A stretch of 64,000 bases of DNA, from contig NZ_CP108093.1 of the NCBI RefSeq assembly GCF_036188265.1, forward strand, positions 6,043,001 to 6,107,000. The letters run 5' to 3'. A program made the translations under genes and the position numbers. Numbering within the stretch: position 1 is the first letter of the stretch; each line of letters begins with the position of its first letter. The notes beneath the pieces were generated by a model. That model worked only from the letters and a program-made list of their open reading frames with translations, was not told the DNA's origin and made no database searches. This DNA comes from Streptomyces sp. NBC_00247. Lineage in GTDB: Bacteria > Actinomycetota > Actinomycetes > Streptomycetales > Streptomycetaceae. Shown here in pieces: positions 26,183 to 34,743 of this stretch.

Positions 26183-26242
26183 CCCTCGGCGCTCTTCGCT
26201 GCTCCTCGGCGCTCTTCGCTGCTCCTCGGCGCTCCTCGCTCC
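26183..26242. repeat. 20-base tandem repeat, three copies, upstream of both the oxidase and argC
   Basis: Units start at 26183, 26203 and 26223 (CCTCGGCGCTCTTCGCTGCT); the first two are identical and the third has three changes. They sit in the 355-base gap 26040-26394, which has no gene and otherwise holds the argC promoter. On the minus strand they are purine-rich. Confidence 0.85.
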
Positions 26243-26340
26243 TCGGGGCGGACGGGAACCGTCACCGTCACCGCGGACCGGCGGCCCAGCCGGCCGGTGT
26301 GTGCGGTCCCGCCGCCCGCGCGGACCTACCCCTCCGACCT

Positions 26341-26376
26341 TTGCATAAAAGTGCATCACTGCGTATAGTCATGCCA
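26341..26376 (+). promoter_or_regulatory. argC promoter overlapped by two ArgR-like boxes
   Basis: TTGCAT (26341-26346), a 17-base spacer and TATAGT (26364-26369) make a good sigma-70 promoter. It is covered by two AT-rich imperfect palindromes, about 26341-26356 and 26360-26376, each with GCAT/ATGC-type half sites like ARG boxes. This arrangement predicts repression by ArgR in arginine excess. Confidence 0.75.
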
Positions 26377-26394
26377 TCGATGAGGAGGATTCCG

Positions 26395-27423
26395 ATGGTG
26401 GTACGTGCAGCGGTGGCAGGGGCGAGCGGATACGCCGGCGGTGAGCTGCTGCGCCTGTTGCTGGCCCACCCCGAGATCGAGATCGGCGCCCTGACGGGCC
26501 ACTCCAACGCCGGGCAGAAGCTCGGCGCGCTCCAGCCGCACCTGCGGCCGCTGGCCGACCGGGTGCTGGAGCCCACCACCGCCGAGGTGCTCGCCGGGCA
26601 CGACGTGGTCTTCCTCGCCCTGCCGCACGGGCAGTCCGCCGCCGTCGCCGAGCAGCTCGGCGACGAGGTGCTGGTCGTCGACATGGGGGCCGACTTCCGG
26701 CTGGCCGACGCCGCGGACTGGGAGAAGTTCTACGGTTCGCCGCACGCCGGTACCTGGCCCTACGGGCTGCCCGAGCTGCCCGGTGCCCGCGCCGCGCTCG
26801 CCGGGACCCAGCGGATCGCCGTACCCGGCTGCTACCCGACCGCCGTGTCGCTCGCGCTCTTCCCGGCGTACGCCGCCGGGCTCGCCGAACCCGAGGCGGT
26901 CGTCGTCGCCGCGTCCGGTACCTCCGGCGCCGGCAAGGCGGCCAAGCCGCACCTCCTCGGCTCCGAGGTGATGGGCAACATGACCCCGTACGGAGTCGGC
27001 GGGGGACACCGGCACACGCCGGAGATCACCCAGAACCTCAGCGCCGTCGCCGGAGAACGCGTCACGGTCTCCTTCACCCCGACCCTCGCCCCCATGCCCC
27101 GGGGCATCCTCGCCACCTGCAGCGCCAAGGCGAAGCCCGGCGTGGACGGCGAAGCGCTTCGCGCCGCCTACGAGAAGGCGTACGCCGACGAGCCGTTCGT
27201 CGACCTCCTCCCCGAGGGCCAGTGGCCCGCCACCGCGGCCGTGTACGGCTCCAACGCCGTGCAGATCCAGGTGGCGTACGACCCCGCCGCCGGCCGGATC
27301 ATCGTGATCAGCGCCATCGACAACCTCGCCAAGGGCACCGCCGGGGGTGCCCTGCAGAGCACGAACATCGCCCTCGGGCTGCCCGAGGACACCGGTCTGA
27401 CCACGACCGGCGTGGCACCGTGA
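26395..27423 (+). CDS. argC: N-acetyl-gamma-glutamyl-phosphate reductase
   Basis: The 342-residue enzyme reduces N-acetylglutamyl phosphate to the semialdehyde, step three of arginine synthesis. GASGYAGGELLRLL is the NADP-binding loop; the active-site Cys is in IAVPGCYPTA; GGGHRHTPEITQ carries a conserved His. ATG 26395 is chosen for the GAGGAGG seven bases before it. It is first in argC-argJ-argB-argD-argR and lies under a promoter covered by ArgR-like boxes. A 121-base gap separates it from argJ, the loosest join in the cluster. Confidence 0.97.
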   Translation: MVVRAAVAGASGYAGGELLRLLLAHPEIEIGALTGHSNAGQKLGALQPHLRPLADRVLEPTTAEVLAGHDVVFLALPHGQSAAVAEQLGDEVLVVDMGADFRLADAADWEKFYGSPHAGTWPYGLPELPGARAALAGTQRIAVPGCYPTAVSLALFPAYAAGLAEPEAVVVAASGTSGAGKAAKPHLLGSEVMGNMTPYGVGGGHRHTPEITQNLSAVAGERVTVSFTPTLAPMPRGILATCSAKAKPGVDGEALRAAYEKAYADEPFVDLLPEGQWPATAAVYGSNAVQIQVAYDPAAGRIIVISAIDNLAKGTAGGALQSTNIALGLPEDTGLTTTGVAP

Positions 27424-27544
27424 CCGACCCGCGCCCGGCCGCACCCACCCCGGGCGCCGGGCGTACGGACGCCCGGCCCCGGACCACCACGGAAACCGCC
27501 GCAGCGCCGCACCGCGCGGGCGGAGAAGCGAACGAGGAGATGCA

Positions 27545-28699
27545 GTGAGCGTCACGGCAGCACAGGGATTCTCGGCGGCGGGCATCGCCGCCGGGATCAA
27601 GGAGAGCGGCAACCCGGACCTGGCCCTCGTGGTCAACCTCGGGCCGCGCCGCGCCGCCGCGGGAGTCTTCACCTCCAACCGCGTCAAGGCCGCGCCCGTC
27701 CTCTGGTCCCAGCAGGTCCTCAAGGGCGGCGAGGTCTCCGCCGTCGTCCTCAACTCCGGTGGCGCAAACGCCTGTACGGGCCCCAAGGGCTTCCAGGACA
27801 CGCACGCCACCGCCGAGAAGGCGGCCGAGGTCCTCAAGGGCCACAGCGCCGGCGAGATCGCCGTCTGCTCCACCGGGCTCATCGGCACCCTGCTCCCTAT
27901 GGAGAAGCTGCTCGCCGGCATCGACAAGGCCGCGGGCGCCCTCAGCGAGGAAGGCGGCACGGACGCCGCCATCGCGATCAAGACCACCGACACGGTCCAC
28001 AAGACCGCCGTGGCCGCCGGAGAGGGCTGGACCGTCGGCGGCATGGCCAAGGGCGCGGGCATGCTCGCCCCCGGGCTGGCCACCATGCTCGTCGTCCTCA
28101 CCACCGACGCCGACGTCGAGGCGCCCGCGCTGGACGCCGCCCTGCGCGACGCCACCCGCACCACCTTCGACCGGGTCGACTCGGACGGCTGCATGTCGAC
28201 CAACGACACCGTGCTGCTCCTCGCCTCCGGCGCCAGCGGCGTCACCCCGGAGCAGGAAGCGTTCTCCGCCGCCGTACAGGCCGTCTGCGCCGATCTGGCC
28301 CGTCAGCTCATCGGCGACGCCGAGGGCGCCTCCAAGGACATCCGGATCGAGGTCGTCGGAGCCGCGACCGAGGACGACGCCGTCGAGGTGGGCCGCTCCA
28401 TCGCCCGCAACAACCTCCTCAAGTGCGCCATCCACGGCGAGGACCCCAACTGGGGCCGCGTGCTCTCCGCGATCGGCACCACCCGGGCCGCCTTCGACCC
28501 CGACCGGCTGAACGTCGCCATCAACGACGTCTGGGTGTGCAGGGACGGCAGCGTCGGCGACGACCGCGACCTGGTCGACATGCGCTACCGCGAGGTCAAG
28601 ATCACCGCCGACCTCTCCGCGGGCACCGAGTCGGCCGTCATCTGGGCGAACGACCTCACCGCGGAGTACGTCCACGAGAACAGCGCGTACAGCTCATGA
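27545..28699 (+). CDS. argJ: Bifunctional ornithine acetyltransferase / N-acetylglutamate synthase
   Basis: A 384-residue proenzyme that moves the acetyl group from N-acetylornithine back to glutamate, making the pathway cyclic. The self-cleavage site is in KGAGMLAPGLATML; the Thr after Ala becomes the nucleophile of the beta chain. The GTG start at 27545 has GAGGAG upstream. The stop overlaps the argB ATG by four bases (ATGA). Presence of argJ fits the absence of argA or argE nearby. Confidence 0.96.
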   Translation: MSVTAAQGFSAAGIAAGIKESGNPDLALVVNLGPRRAAAGVFTSNRVKAAPVLWSQQVLKGGEVSAVVLNSGGANACTGPKGFQDTHATAEKAAEVLKGHSAGEIAVCSTGLIGTLLPMEKLLAGIDKAAGALSEEGGTDAAIAIKTTDTVHKTAVAAGEGWTVGGMAKGAGMLAPGLATMLVVLTTDADVEAPALDAALRDATRTTFDRVDSDGCMSTNDTVLLLASGASGVTPEQEAFSAAVQAVCADLARQLIGDAEGASKDIRIEVVGAATEDDAVEVGRSIARNNLLKCAIHGEDPNWGRVLSAIGTTRAAFDPDRLNVAINDVWVCRDGSVGDDRDLVDMRYREVKITADLSAGTESAVIWANDLTAEYVHENSAYSS

Positions 28700-29670
28700 G
28701 CGACACGGAGAACACGGGCGCCGAGAAGAACACGGGCGCCGAGAACAGCACGGCCCGGAAGCACACCGCCCTCCCGAAGGCGCAGATCCTCATCGAAGCG
28801 CTGCCCTGGCTGACCCGGCACAACGGCCGGACCGTGGTCATCAAGTTCGGCGGCAACGCCATGATCGACGACGAGCTGAAGGCGGCCTTCGCCCAGGACG
28901 TCGTGTTCCTGCGGCAGGCCGGCCTCAAGCCCGTCGTCGTGCACGGCGGCGGCCCGCAGATCAACGCCCAGCTCGACAAGCAGGGCCTGGTCAGCGAGTT
29001 CAAGGCCGGACTGCGGGTCACCACGCCCGAGGCGATGGACGTCGTACGGATGGTCCTGGCCGGACAGGTCCAGCGCGAACTCGTCGGCCTGCTCAACCAG
29101 CACGGGCCGCTCGCCGTCGGCATGACCGGCGAGGACGCCCGGACCATGACCGCCGTCCAGCACCGCCCGACCATCGACGGCGAGCTCATCGACATCGGCC
29201 GGGTCGGCGAGATCACCGAGATCGACACCGGGGCCATAGAGGCACTCCTTGCGGACGGCCGCATCCCGGTCATCTCCTCGATCGCGCGCTCCGCCGACGA
29301 CAACCACGTCTACAACGTCAACGCCGACACCGCCGCCGCCGCCCTGGCCGCCGCGCTGAACGCCGAGACGCTGATGGTCCTCACCGACGTCGAGGGCCTC
29401 TACGAGGACTGGCCGAACAGCGACGACGTGATCAGCCGCATCACGGCGACCGAGCTGGAGAAGCTGCTGCCCGAGCTGTCCAGCGGCATGGTCCCGAAGA
29501 TGCAGGGCTGCCTGTACGCGGTACGCAACGGCGTCGAGACCGCCAGGGTCATCGACGGCCGGGTCCAGCACGCGATCCTGCTGGAGATCTTCACGGACGA
29601 AGGCGTCGGCACGATGGTCGTGCCCGACAGGGACACGGCGGCAGAGCCGGTCACGGAGGGGACAGCATGA
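28696..29670 (+). CDS. argB: Acetylglutamate kinase
   Basis: A 324-residue kinase phosphorylating N-acetylglutamate, normally the arginine-inhibited step. VVIKFGGNAM and VVHGGGPQIN are the nucleotide-binding motifs, and VYNVNADTAAAALAAAL the N-acetylglutamate/ATP region near the C terminus. The first 22 residues are an extra polar extension containing a short internal repeat (ENTGAEKNTGAEN), longer than most relatives. Overlaps argJ and argD by four bases each, so the middle of the operon is tightly coupled. Confidence 0.97.
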   Translation: MSDTENTGAEKNTGAENSTARKHTALPKAQILIEALPWLTRHNGRTVVIKFGGNAMIDDELKAAFAQDVVFLRQAGLKPVVVHGGGPQINAQLDKQGLVSEFKAGLRVTTPEAMDVVRMVLAGQVQRELVGLLNQHGPLAVGMTGEDARTMTAVQHRPTIDGELIDIGRVGEITEIDTGAIEALLADGRIPVISSIARSADDNHVYNVNADTAAAALAAALNAETLMVLTDVEGLYEDWPNSDDVISRITATELEKLLPELSSGMVPKMQGCLYAVRNGVETARVIDGRVQHAILLEIFTDEGVGTMVVPDRDTAAEPVTEGTA

Positions 29671-30872
29671 CGAACGCGGAACTCGGTCAGCGGTGGAGCG
29701 ACTCGCTGATGGACAACTACGGCACGCCGCAGATCCCCCTCGTCCGCGGCGAGGGCGCGCGCGTCTGGGACGCCGACGGCAAGGAGTACCTCGACTTCGT
29801 CGGCGGTATCGCGGTGAACGCGCTGGGCCACGCCCACCCCGCGGTCGTCGAGGCCGTCTCCACCCAGATCGCCTCCCTGGGACACGTCTCCAACCTCTTC
29901 ATCGCCGAGCCGCCCGTCGCGCTCGCCGAACGGCTGCTCCAGCTCTTCGGCCGGAGCGGACGGGTCTACTTCGCCAACTCCGGCGCCGAGGCCAACGAAG
30001 CCGCCTTCAAGATCGGCCGGCTCACCGGCCGGACCGGCATGGTGGCCACCACCGGCGGCTTCCACGGCCGGACCATGGGCGCGCTGGCCCTCACCGGGCA
30101 GGCGAAGAAGCGGGACCCGTTCCTCCCGCTGCCCGCCGAGGTCACCCACGTGCCGTACGGGGACGTGGAAGCGCTCCGGGCCGCCGTCACCACGGACACC
30201 GCGCTCGTGATCATCGAGCCCATCCAGGGCGAGAAGGGCGTGGTCGTCCCGCCCAAGGGCTACCTCTCCGCCGCCCGCGAGATCACCCGGGCCACCGGTA
30301 CCCTGCTCGTCCTCGACGAGGTGCAGACCGGTGTCGGCCGGTGCGGCACCTGGTTCGAATACCAGGCCCACGAGGACGTCGAACCCGACGTCGTCACCCT
30401 CGCCAAGGGCATCGGCGGCGGACTGCCGCTCGGTGTCACCGTCGCCTTCGGCGCCGCGGCCGACCTGCTGAAGCCGGGCCAACACGGCACCACCTTCGGC
30501 GGCAACCCCATCGCCTGCGCGGCCGGCCTCGCCGTGCTGGACACCCTGGCGGCGGACGGCGCCCTCGACCACGTCAAGCGGCTCGGCGAGCGCATCCGCG
30601 AAGAGGTCGAAGGGTTCGGACACCCCCTCGTCTCCCACGTCCGCGGCTCCGGCCTGCTGCTGGGTATCGTGCTCACGGGACCCCACGCATCGCAGGTGCA
30701 GCAGGCGGCCCAGGAAGCGGGCCTCCTGGTCAACGCCCCCGCGCCCGATGTCGTACGGCTGATGCCGCCGCTGATCATCGGCGACGCGGAGGTGGACGCG
30801 TTCCTGGCCGTACTGCGGGGCGCGCTGGACACGGTGGACCCGGGCAGGGGCGACGGAGAACCCGGAGCATGA
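29667..30872 (+). CDS. argD: Acetylornithine aminotransferase
   Basis: A 401-residue PLP enzyme (class III aminotransferase) converting N-acetylglutamate semialdehyde to N-acetylornithine. Recognised by YFANSGAEANEAAFK, the Asp in LVLDEVQTGVGR, and the PLP-lysine in VVTLAKGIGGGLPLG. ATG overlaps the argB stop by four bases. The C-terminal tail is short and polar. argR follows 25 bases on. Confidence 0.96.
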   Translation: MTNAELGQRWSDSLMDNYGTPQIPLVRGEGARVWDADGKEYLDFVGGIAVNALGHAHPAVVEAVSTQIASLGHVSNLFIAEPPVALAERLLQLFGRSGRVYFANSGAEANEAAFKIGRLTGRTGMVATTGGFHGRTMGALALTGQAKKRDPFLPLPAEVTHVPYGDVEALRAAVTTDTALVIIEPIQGEKGVVVPPKGYLSAAREITRATGTLLVLDEVQTGVGRCGTWFEYQAHEDVEPDVVTLAKGIGGGLPLGVTVAFGAAADLLKPGQHGTTFGGNPIACAAGLAVLDTLAADGALDHVKRLGERIREEVEGFGHPLVSHVRGSGLLLGIVLTGPHASQVQQAAQEAGLLVNAPAPDVVRLMPPLIIGDAEVDAFLAVLRGALDTVDPGRGDGEPGA

Positions 30873-30897
30873 CCACCCGGAGAATGAGGCGACGACG

Positions 30898-31434
30898 ATG
30901 ACCGAGGCGCAGGACAACGACCACGGCGGCCCTGCCGTGCCGCAGACCCGCACGGCACGCCACCGCCGGATCGTGGACATCCTGAACCGGCAGCCGGTGC
31001 GCTCGCAGAGCCAGCTGGCCAAGCTCCTCGCCGACGACGGGCTGAGCGTCACCCAGGCGACGCTCTCCCGCGACCTCGACGAGCTGGGCGCGGTCAAGAT
31101 CCGCAACACCGGTGGCGAGCTCATCTACGCCGTGCCGAGCGAGGGTGGTTTCCGCACCCCGCAGGCACCGCTGGGCGGCTCCGCCAAGGAGGAGCGGATG
31201 CGGCGCCTCTCGTCGGAGCTGCTCATCTCCGCGGAGGCCTCGGCCAATCTCGTCGTCCTGCGCACGCCCCCGGGCGCCGCGCAGTTCCTCGCCTCGGCCA
31301 TCGACCAGGCCGAGCTCCACGACGTCCTCGGCACCATCGCCGGGGACGACACGCTGATGCTCATCAGCCGTGACGCGGCCGGTGGCCAGGCCCTCGCCGA
31401 CCACCTCCTGCGTCTCGCGCAGAACGAACGCTGA
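30898..31434 (+). CDS. argR: Arginine repressor
   Basis: A 178-residue ArgR. The N-terminal winged helix shows SQSQLAKLLADDGLSVTQAT with the SRDLDELGAVK recognition region. The C-terminal oligomerisation and arginine-binding domain carries AQFLASAIDQAELHDVLGTI and GDDTLMLI. In excess arginine it binds ARG boxes; such sequences overlap the argC and argH promoters here, so it should repress its own operon. The last gene of the operon, closed by a very strong stem-loop. Confidence 0.97.
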   Translation: MTEAQDNDHGGPAVPQTRTARHRRIVDILNRQPVRSQSQLAKLLADDGLSVTQATLSRDLDELGAVKIRNTGGELIYAVPSEGGFRTPQAPLGGSAKEERMRRLSSELLISAEASANLVVLRTPPGAAQFLASAIDQAELHDVLGTIAGDDTLMLISRDAAGGQALADHLLRLAQNER

Positions 31435-31447
31435 CGCCTGCCCCGCA

Positions 31448-31492
31448 CGCGGAGGAGCCCGGTCCGTCACCCACGGACCGGGCTCCTCCGCG
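31448..31492. terminator. Very strong bidirectional terminator after argR
   Basis: A perfect 20-base inverted repeat (31448-31467 with 31473-31492) around the loop CACCC, between argR and the convergent L,D-transpeptidase gene. Confidence 0.85.
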
Positions 31493-31503
31493 ACGTGGCG
31501 GTG

Positions 31504-32214
31504 TCAGTAGCCGGTCACCGCCAGCTCCCCGGCCGAGGTGCCGATGACGATGTGCGGGTGCTTCGCCGGGTCGGCCCAGGCCAGGACGCGGTCCATCACC
31601 CCGGCCGCCACCGAGACGCACCCCGCCGTCGCCCCTTCGCCGTCGACGTGCAGGAAGATGCCCGCGCCCCTGCCCCGTACCGGCTTCGCGTAGTTGAAGC
31701 CGATCACCATCGCCCGGGCGTACTGCGCCGGGTACGTGATCAGGTGCTCGGCCTCCGCGGCCCGGCAGTCGGACGGCAGCGGCTCCACCCACCGGTTGTA
31801 GTCGCGCGCCCCGTTGTCCTGGCACCACCACGAACCCTCCGTCACCCTGCGGTACGGGTACGCGGTCGCGGCCGGAGCCTCCCGGAGACCGAAGGCGTAC
31901 GGGAGGTCGTACAAGCCGGTCGGAGTGGTGTTCGTGCCCTGGCGCCGGGTACGCCCCTCGGCCAGGCCCGCCGCTCCGAACCGGGCCGGCGCGGAGCCCG
32001 CCCGGGCCCACCGCCCCCGCCGCAGCTCCCACCAGGTGACCGTGCCGGTGGTGGACCCGGCATCCGGGGCCTCGGCGACGATCAGCTGCCGGCCGCCGCC
32101 CGTGTCGGCCAGCAACCCGGGAGCCGTCCCGCCGGCACCGGCGGGCGCCGCCGCGCCCGCCGGTGCCACCAGGACGGACAGAGTCACCAGGACGGTCATC
32201 AGGTATCCGCGCAT
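31504..32214 (-). CDS. Secreted L,D-transpeptidase-family (YkuD-like) protein
   Basis: A 236-residue protein with a Sec signal peptide (YLMTVLVTLSVLVAPAGA, residues 4-22). The catalytic block is FLHVDGEGATAGCVSVAAG, giving His and Cys of the HxxG...GC motif; the usual S-H-G-C reads T-A-G-C here. The stretch TNTTPTGLYDLPYAFG is typical of the YkuD-related DUF group. It probably acts on peptidoglycan cross-links outside the membrane or is a relative with another acyl-transfer role. Confidence 0.83.
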   Translation of the reverse strand: MRGYLMTVLVTLSVLVAPAGAAAPAGAGGTAPGLLADTGGGRQLIVAEAPDAGSTTGTVTWWELRRGRWARAGSAPARFGAAGLAEGRTRRQGTNTTPTGLYDLPYAFGLREAPAATAYPYRRVTEGSWWCQDNGARDYNRWVEPLPSDCRAAEAEHLITYPAQYARAMVIGFNYAKPVRGRGAGIFLHVDGEGATAGCVSVAAGVMDRVLAWADPAKHPHIVIGTSAGELAVTGY

Positions 32215-32302
32215 GCTCCGGACCGTACGGGCGACGGGGGCACGGCTCCACCGGGATGCTCCGTACGGTCCACGGACGCGCCCCTCGGCGAGCGGGCGTC
32301 CC

Positions 32303-32902
32303 TCAGCCGCCGGACGGGGCGGGCATCGGTGGCAGCGGAAGCGGCAGACCGGGCAGGCCGTCGACGCTGGTCGCGATGTCGGGCTTCTTCTCGAAGTACG
32401 CGCTCAGACTCTCGTCGTCCTCGCGGGCGAACCGGTCCGCGTGCAGCGGCCGATCTTGCTCGTACGCGAGGAACGGCACGGCGAATCCGCAGGTGTCGCG
32501 GATCAGTTCGGCCGTCACGACGATGATCGCGCGCAGCCCGTGGGACGTGTGGTCGACCTGGTCGAAGAGGGCCAGCAACCCGGGGAAGCGCGGGTCGTCG
32601 CGGAAGACGGGTTCGCCCCGGCCGTGCACCCGCACGATGTCGGGCGGCCCCTGGAACGCACACCACATGAGCGTGATGCGACCGTTCTCCCGCAGGTGGG
32701 CGATGGTCTCCGCGTTGCTCCCGGCGAAGTCGAGGTACGCCACCGTCGTCCCGTCGACCACCACGAGCGAGCCGCGGACGCCCTTGGGGGAGAGGTTGAC
32801 CGTGCCGTCGCCGTCCAGGGGAGCGGTCGCGGTGAAGAAGAGCGGCTGTTCCTCGATGAAGGTGCGCAACCGTCCGGCTATGTGCTCGTGCGTCTTTCCC
32901 AT
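32303..32902 (-). CDS. Pyridoxamine 5'-phosphate oxidase-family flavin/F420-binding protein
   Basis: A 199-residue protein with the split-barrel pattern: FIEEQPLFFTATAP, VNLSPKGVRGSLVVVDG, VAYLDFAGSNAETIAHLREN and RITLMWCAFQG. These are flavin- or F420-binding oxidoreductases; exact substrate unknown. The Pro-rich end (LPGLPLPLPPMPAPSGG) is outside the fold. GATAAT lies six bases before the ATG and no ribosome site is seen, so a leaderless start is likely. Confidence 0.85.
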   Translation of the reverse strand: MGKTHEHIAGRLRTFIEEQPLFFTATAPLDGDGTVNLSPKGVRGSLVVVDGTTVAYLDFAGSNAETIAHLRENGRITLMWCAFQGPPDIVRVHGRGEPVFRDDPRFPGLLALFDQVDHTSHGLRAIIVVTAELIRDTCGFAVPFLAYEQDRPLHADRFAREDDESLSAYFEKKPDIATSVDGLPGLPLPLPPMPAPSGG

Positions 32903-33022
32903 GCGCGGATTATCGGCCGCCGGGGAGCTCCGGGCCCGTCGATTTTCGGCCGTCGTAGATCGCGAGGGACCGCTCCGTTCCGGGCTGCCGGCAGCAGCCC
33001 GGACGCCACGGGTGGCAGCGGA

Positions 33023-34417
33023 TCAGTGCGTGTCCGGAAGCGGCTCGTACCGGGCGCGCTGCGCCTCGTGGGCGACCTCCGCGTCCTCGTCCTCCTCCAT
33101 CCCCGCCAGCACCCGCTTGCGCAGCCCGAGGCTGTGCGCGCCGAGCAGACGGAGCCCGGCCCGGCGTACGTGCGGGGGCCGGGCGGGGGCCACCAGCGCG
33201 GCCAGCCACTCCTCCGGGACGAGCAGCACGTACGGGGTGAGGGCCTTGCGGGCGGTGCGCACCACCGGCGGATGGGGGTCGGCCATGGCCGCCATCAGCT
33301 CGTCGGGGGAGACCGCGTCCAGCATGCGCAGACCGGCCAGTGCCGCCGCGCGTACCCGGCCCTCCGGATGGCGCGTCAGGGCCCGCAGCGGGCCGGCCGC
33401 GTCGGGTGATCCGGATTCGGCCAGCCCGAAGACCGCGCCCGGGGGCAGGCCGGGCGCGGCCGAGTCCGCGCACCGCTCCCGGTAGAACGCCCACGGGTCC
33501 GCGCCCTCCAGCCGCAGCACCAGCCGCGCGGCGGAACGCACCCGGGCCGAAGGGTCGGCGAGGTGGCCGGACGCCTCCGCGCCCCGCCCCGCCCGGTGCA
33601 GCGCGGCCACCGCCGAAGAGCGGGTCGCCGCCGAGGAAGCGGTGAGCAGCGGATCGAGGAGGCGCTCCGGATCGCCGGTCCTGACCCGGGTGAGGAGCAC
33701 GTCGGTGCAGAGCCTGCGGACGGCCCGGTCCTCGGCGGTCAGGATCAACTCCGTGAGCCGGGCGGTCGCGAGGAGACCCCGTTCCAGGCAGAGTCCGATG
33801 CCGAGCAACCGTGCCCTCGGCCGGGGGCTCGCCAGCAGCAGCGCGGGCAGCGAAGGCGAAAGCGCGGGGGCGGCGGTGAGGACCAGCGCGAGAGCGGGCC
33901 CGCCGTGCGGGCGGAGCGCCAGCTGTACGGCCAGCGGGACCAGGGCGGCCGCGCGTCCGGCCGCCGCAGGCCCGTCCAGTGCGGCGGCGAGCGTCCGGCG
34001 GGCCCGGTCCCGTACGGGGGCGCGGCCGTCCGCGCACCGCAGGACCAGCAGCGGGAGCAGGGCGGGGCGCCCGGCGGCGAAGGGCAGCGCGGCCTCGCGC
34101 ACCTGCCACCGGCGGTGGCACAGGGTGAGGGCGGTCTCCGGCTCGGAGGGCGGGAAGTCCGTCCACGTCACGTCCCGGGCGCGCTCGTCCCACTGCGGGT
34201 CGAACGGCTGCCCCGGGTCTCCGCCGTGGTCGGTGCCGGGGCCCGGGGAGGCGCCGGCGGGCGGTGTGCTCGCGGACCCCGCGCGGACGCGCCGGTCGAG
34301 GTCGATCCAGGCCTCGGGATCGGCGGTGTCCAGGACGGAGTCCAGGGGGCTGCCCCTCAGCAGGCGCTCGTGCGCCGCGCGTGGGCGCCTGGGGGACGGG
34401 TGGGTCGGCTTCCGCAT
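33023..34417 (-). CDS. HEAT-repeat-like protein
   Basis: A 464-residue soluble, Leu/Ala/Arg-rich protein made of about ten helical pairs, from residue about 95. Examples are AVRRLCTDVLLTRVRTGDPE, TRSSAVAALHRAGRGAEASG and GRVRAAALAGLRMLDAVSPD. This is the look of HEAT/armadillo repeats, usually protein-binding. The N-terminal 90 residues are Pro/Arg-rich. ATG 34417 has no ribosome site but TAGGCT seven bases upstream, suggesting a leaderless mRNA; the open frame extends to 34534 but that part is not protein-like. Role unknown. Confidence 0.72.
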   Translation of the reverse strand: MRKPTHPSPRRPRAAHERLLRGSPLDSVLDTADPEAWIDLDRRVRAGSASTPPAGASPGPGTDHGGDPGQPFDPQWDERARDVTWTDFPPSEPETALTLCHRRWQVREAALPFAAGRPALLPLLVLRCADGRAPVRDRARRTLAAALDGPAAAGRAAALVPLAVQLALRPHGGPALALVLTAAPALSPSLPALLLASPRPRARLLGIGLCLERGLLATARLTELILTAEDRAVRRLCTDVLLTRVRTGDPERLLDPLLTASSAATRSSAVAALHRAGRGAEASGHLADPSARVRSAARLVLRLEGADPWAFYRERCADSAAPGLPPGAVFGLAESGSPDAAGPLRALTRHPEGRVRAAALAGLRMLDAVSPDELMAAMADPHPPVVRTARKALTPYVLLVPEEWLAALVAPARPPHVRRAGLRLLGAHSLGLRKRVLAGMEEDEDAEVAHEAQRARYEPLPDTH

Positions 34418-34527
34418 GGGGCGCAGCCTATGGGCAGCCGGAGCGCGCTCCGTCCCGCCCCCGCAGACGTACGGCGGGAGCGGGCCGCCGTACGCGACCC
34501 GTGCCGCGGGCGCCGCCACCGGCCCCT

Positions 34528-34564
34528 TTGACAAAACATACGGAGGATTGCATAGTTATGCCAA
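34528..34564 (+). promoter_or_regulatory. argH promoter with overlapping ArgR-like box
   Basis: TTGACA (34528-34533), a 17-base spacer and CATAGT (34551-34556) form a near-consensus promoter. ATTGCATAGTTATGCCAA (34547-34564) is an ARG-box-like palindrome covering the -10. It stands about 176 bases before argH, in the 322-base gap 34418-34739. Confidence 0.75.
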
Positions 34565-34566
34565 CG

Positions 34567-34743
34567 GTGGGTGCACCGTGGAGAGTCCTCCGGCCTCCTC
34601 CGCGAGGGCCGCCGCCCGGTGTGACTCCGCCCGACAGCGCGTGCCACGCCCGCACCACGCGTACAGAACCGGCCTCCTCGACCGTCAGCGGCGGGGAGGC
34701 GGTCGCACATCCACCCCCTTGTTCTTCGAGGAGCACGCAGTGA
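34567..34743 (+). CDS. Possible small upstream ORF coupled to argH
   Basis: An open frame from GTG 34567 (or ATG 34558) runs to TGA 34741-34743, about 58 residues, Pro/Arg/Thr-rich, unlike known families. Its stop overlaps the argH GTG by four bases (GTGA). The GTG lies ten bases past the -10 box, so leaderless translation is conceivable. It could equally be chance; GC-rich DNA is full of open frames. Confidence 0.3.
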   Translation: MGAPWRVLRPPPRGPPPGVTPPDSACHARTTRTEPASSTVSGGEAVAHPPPCSSRSTQ

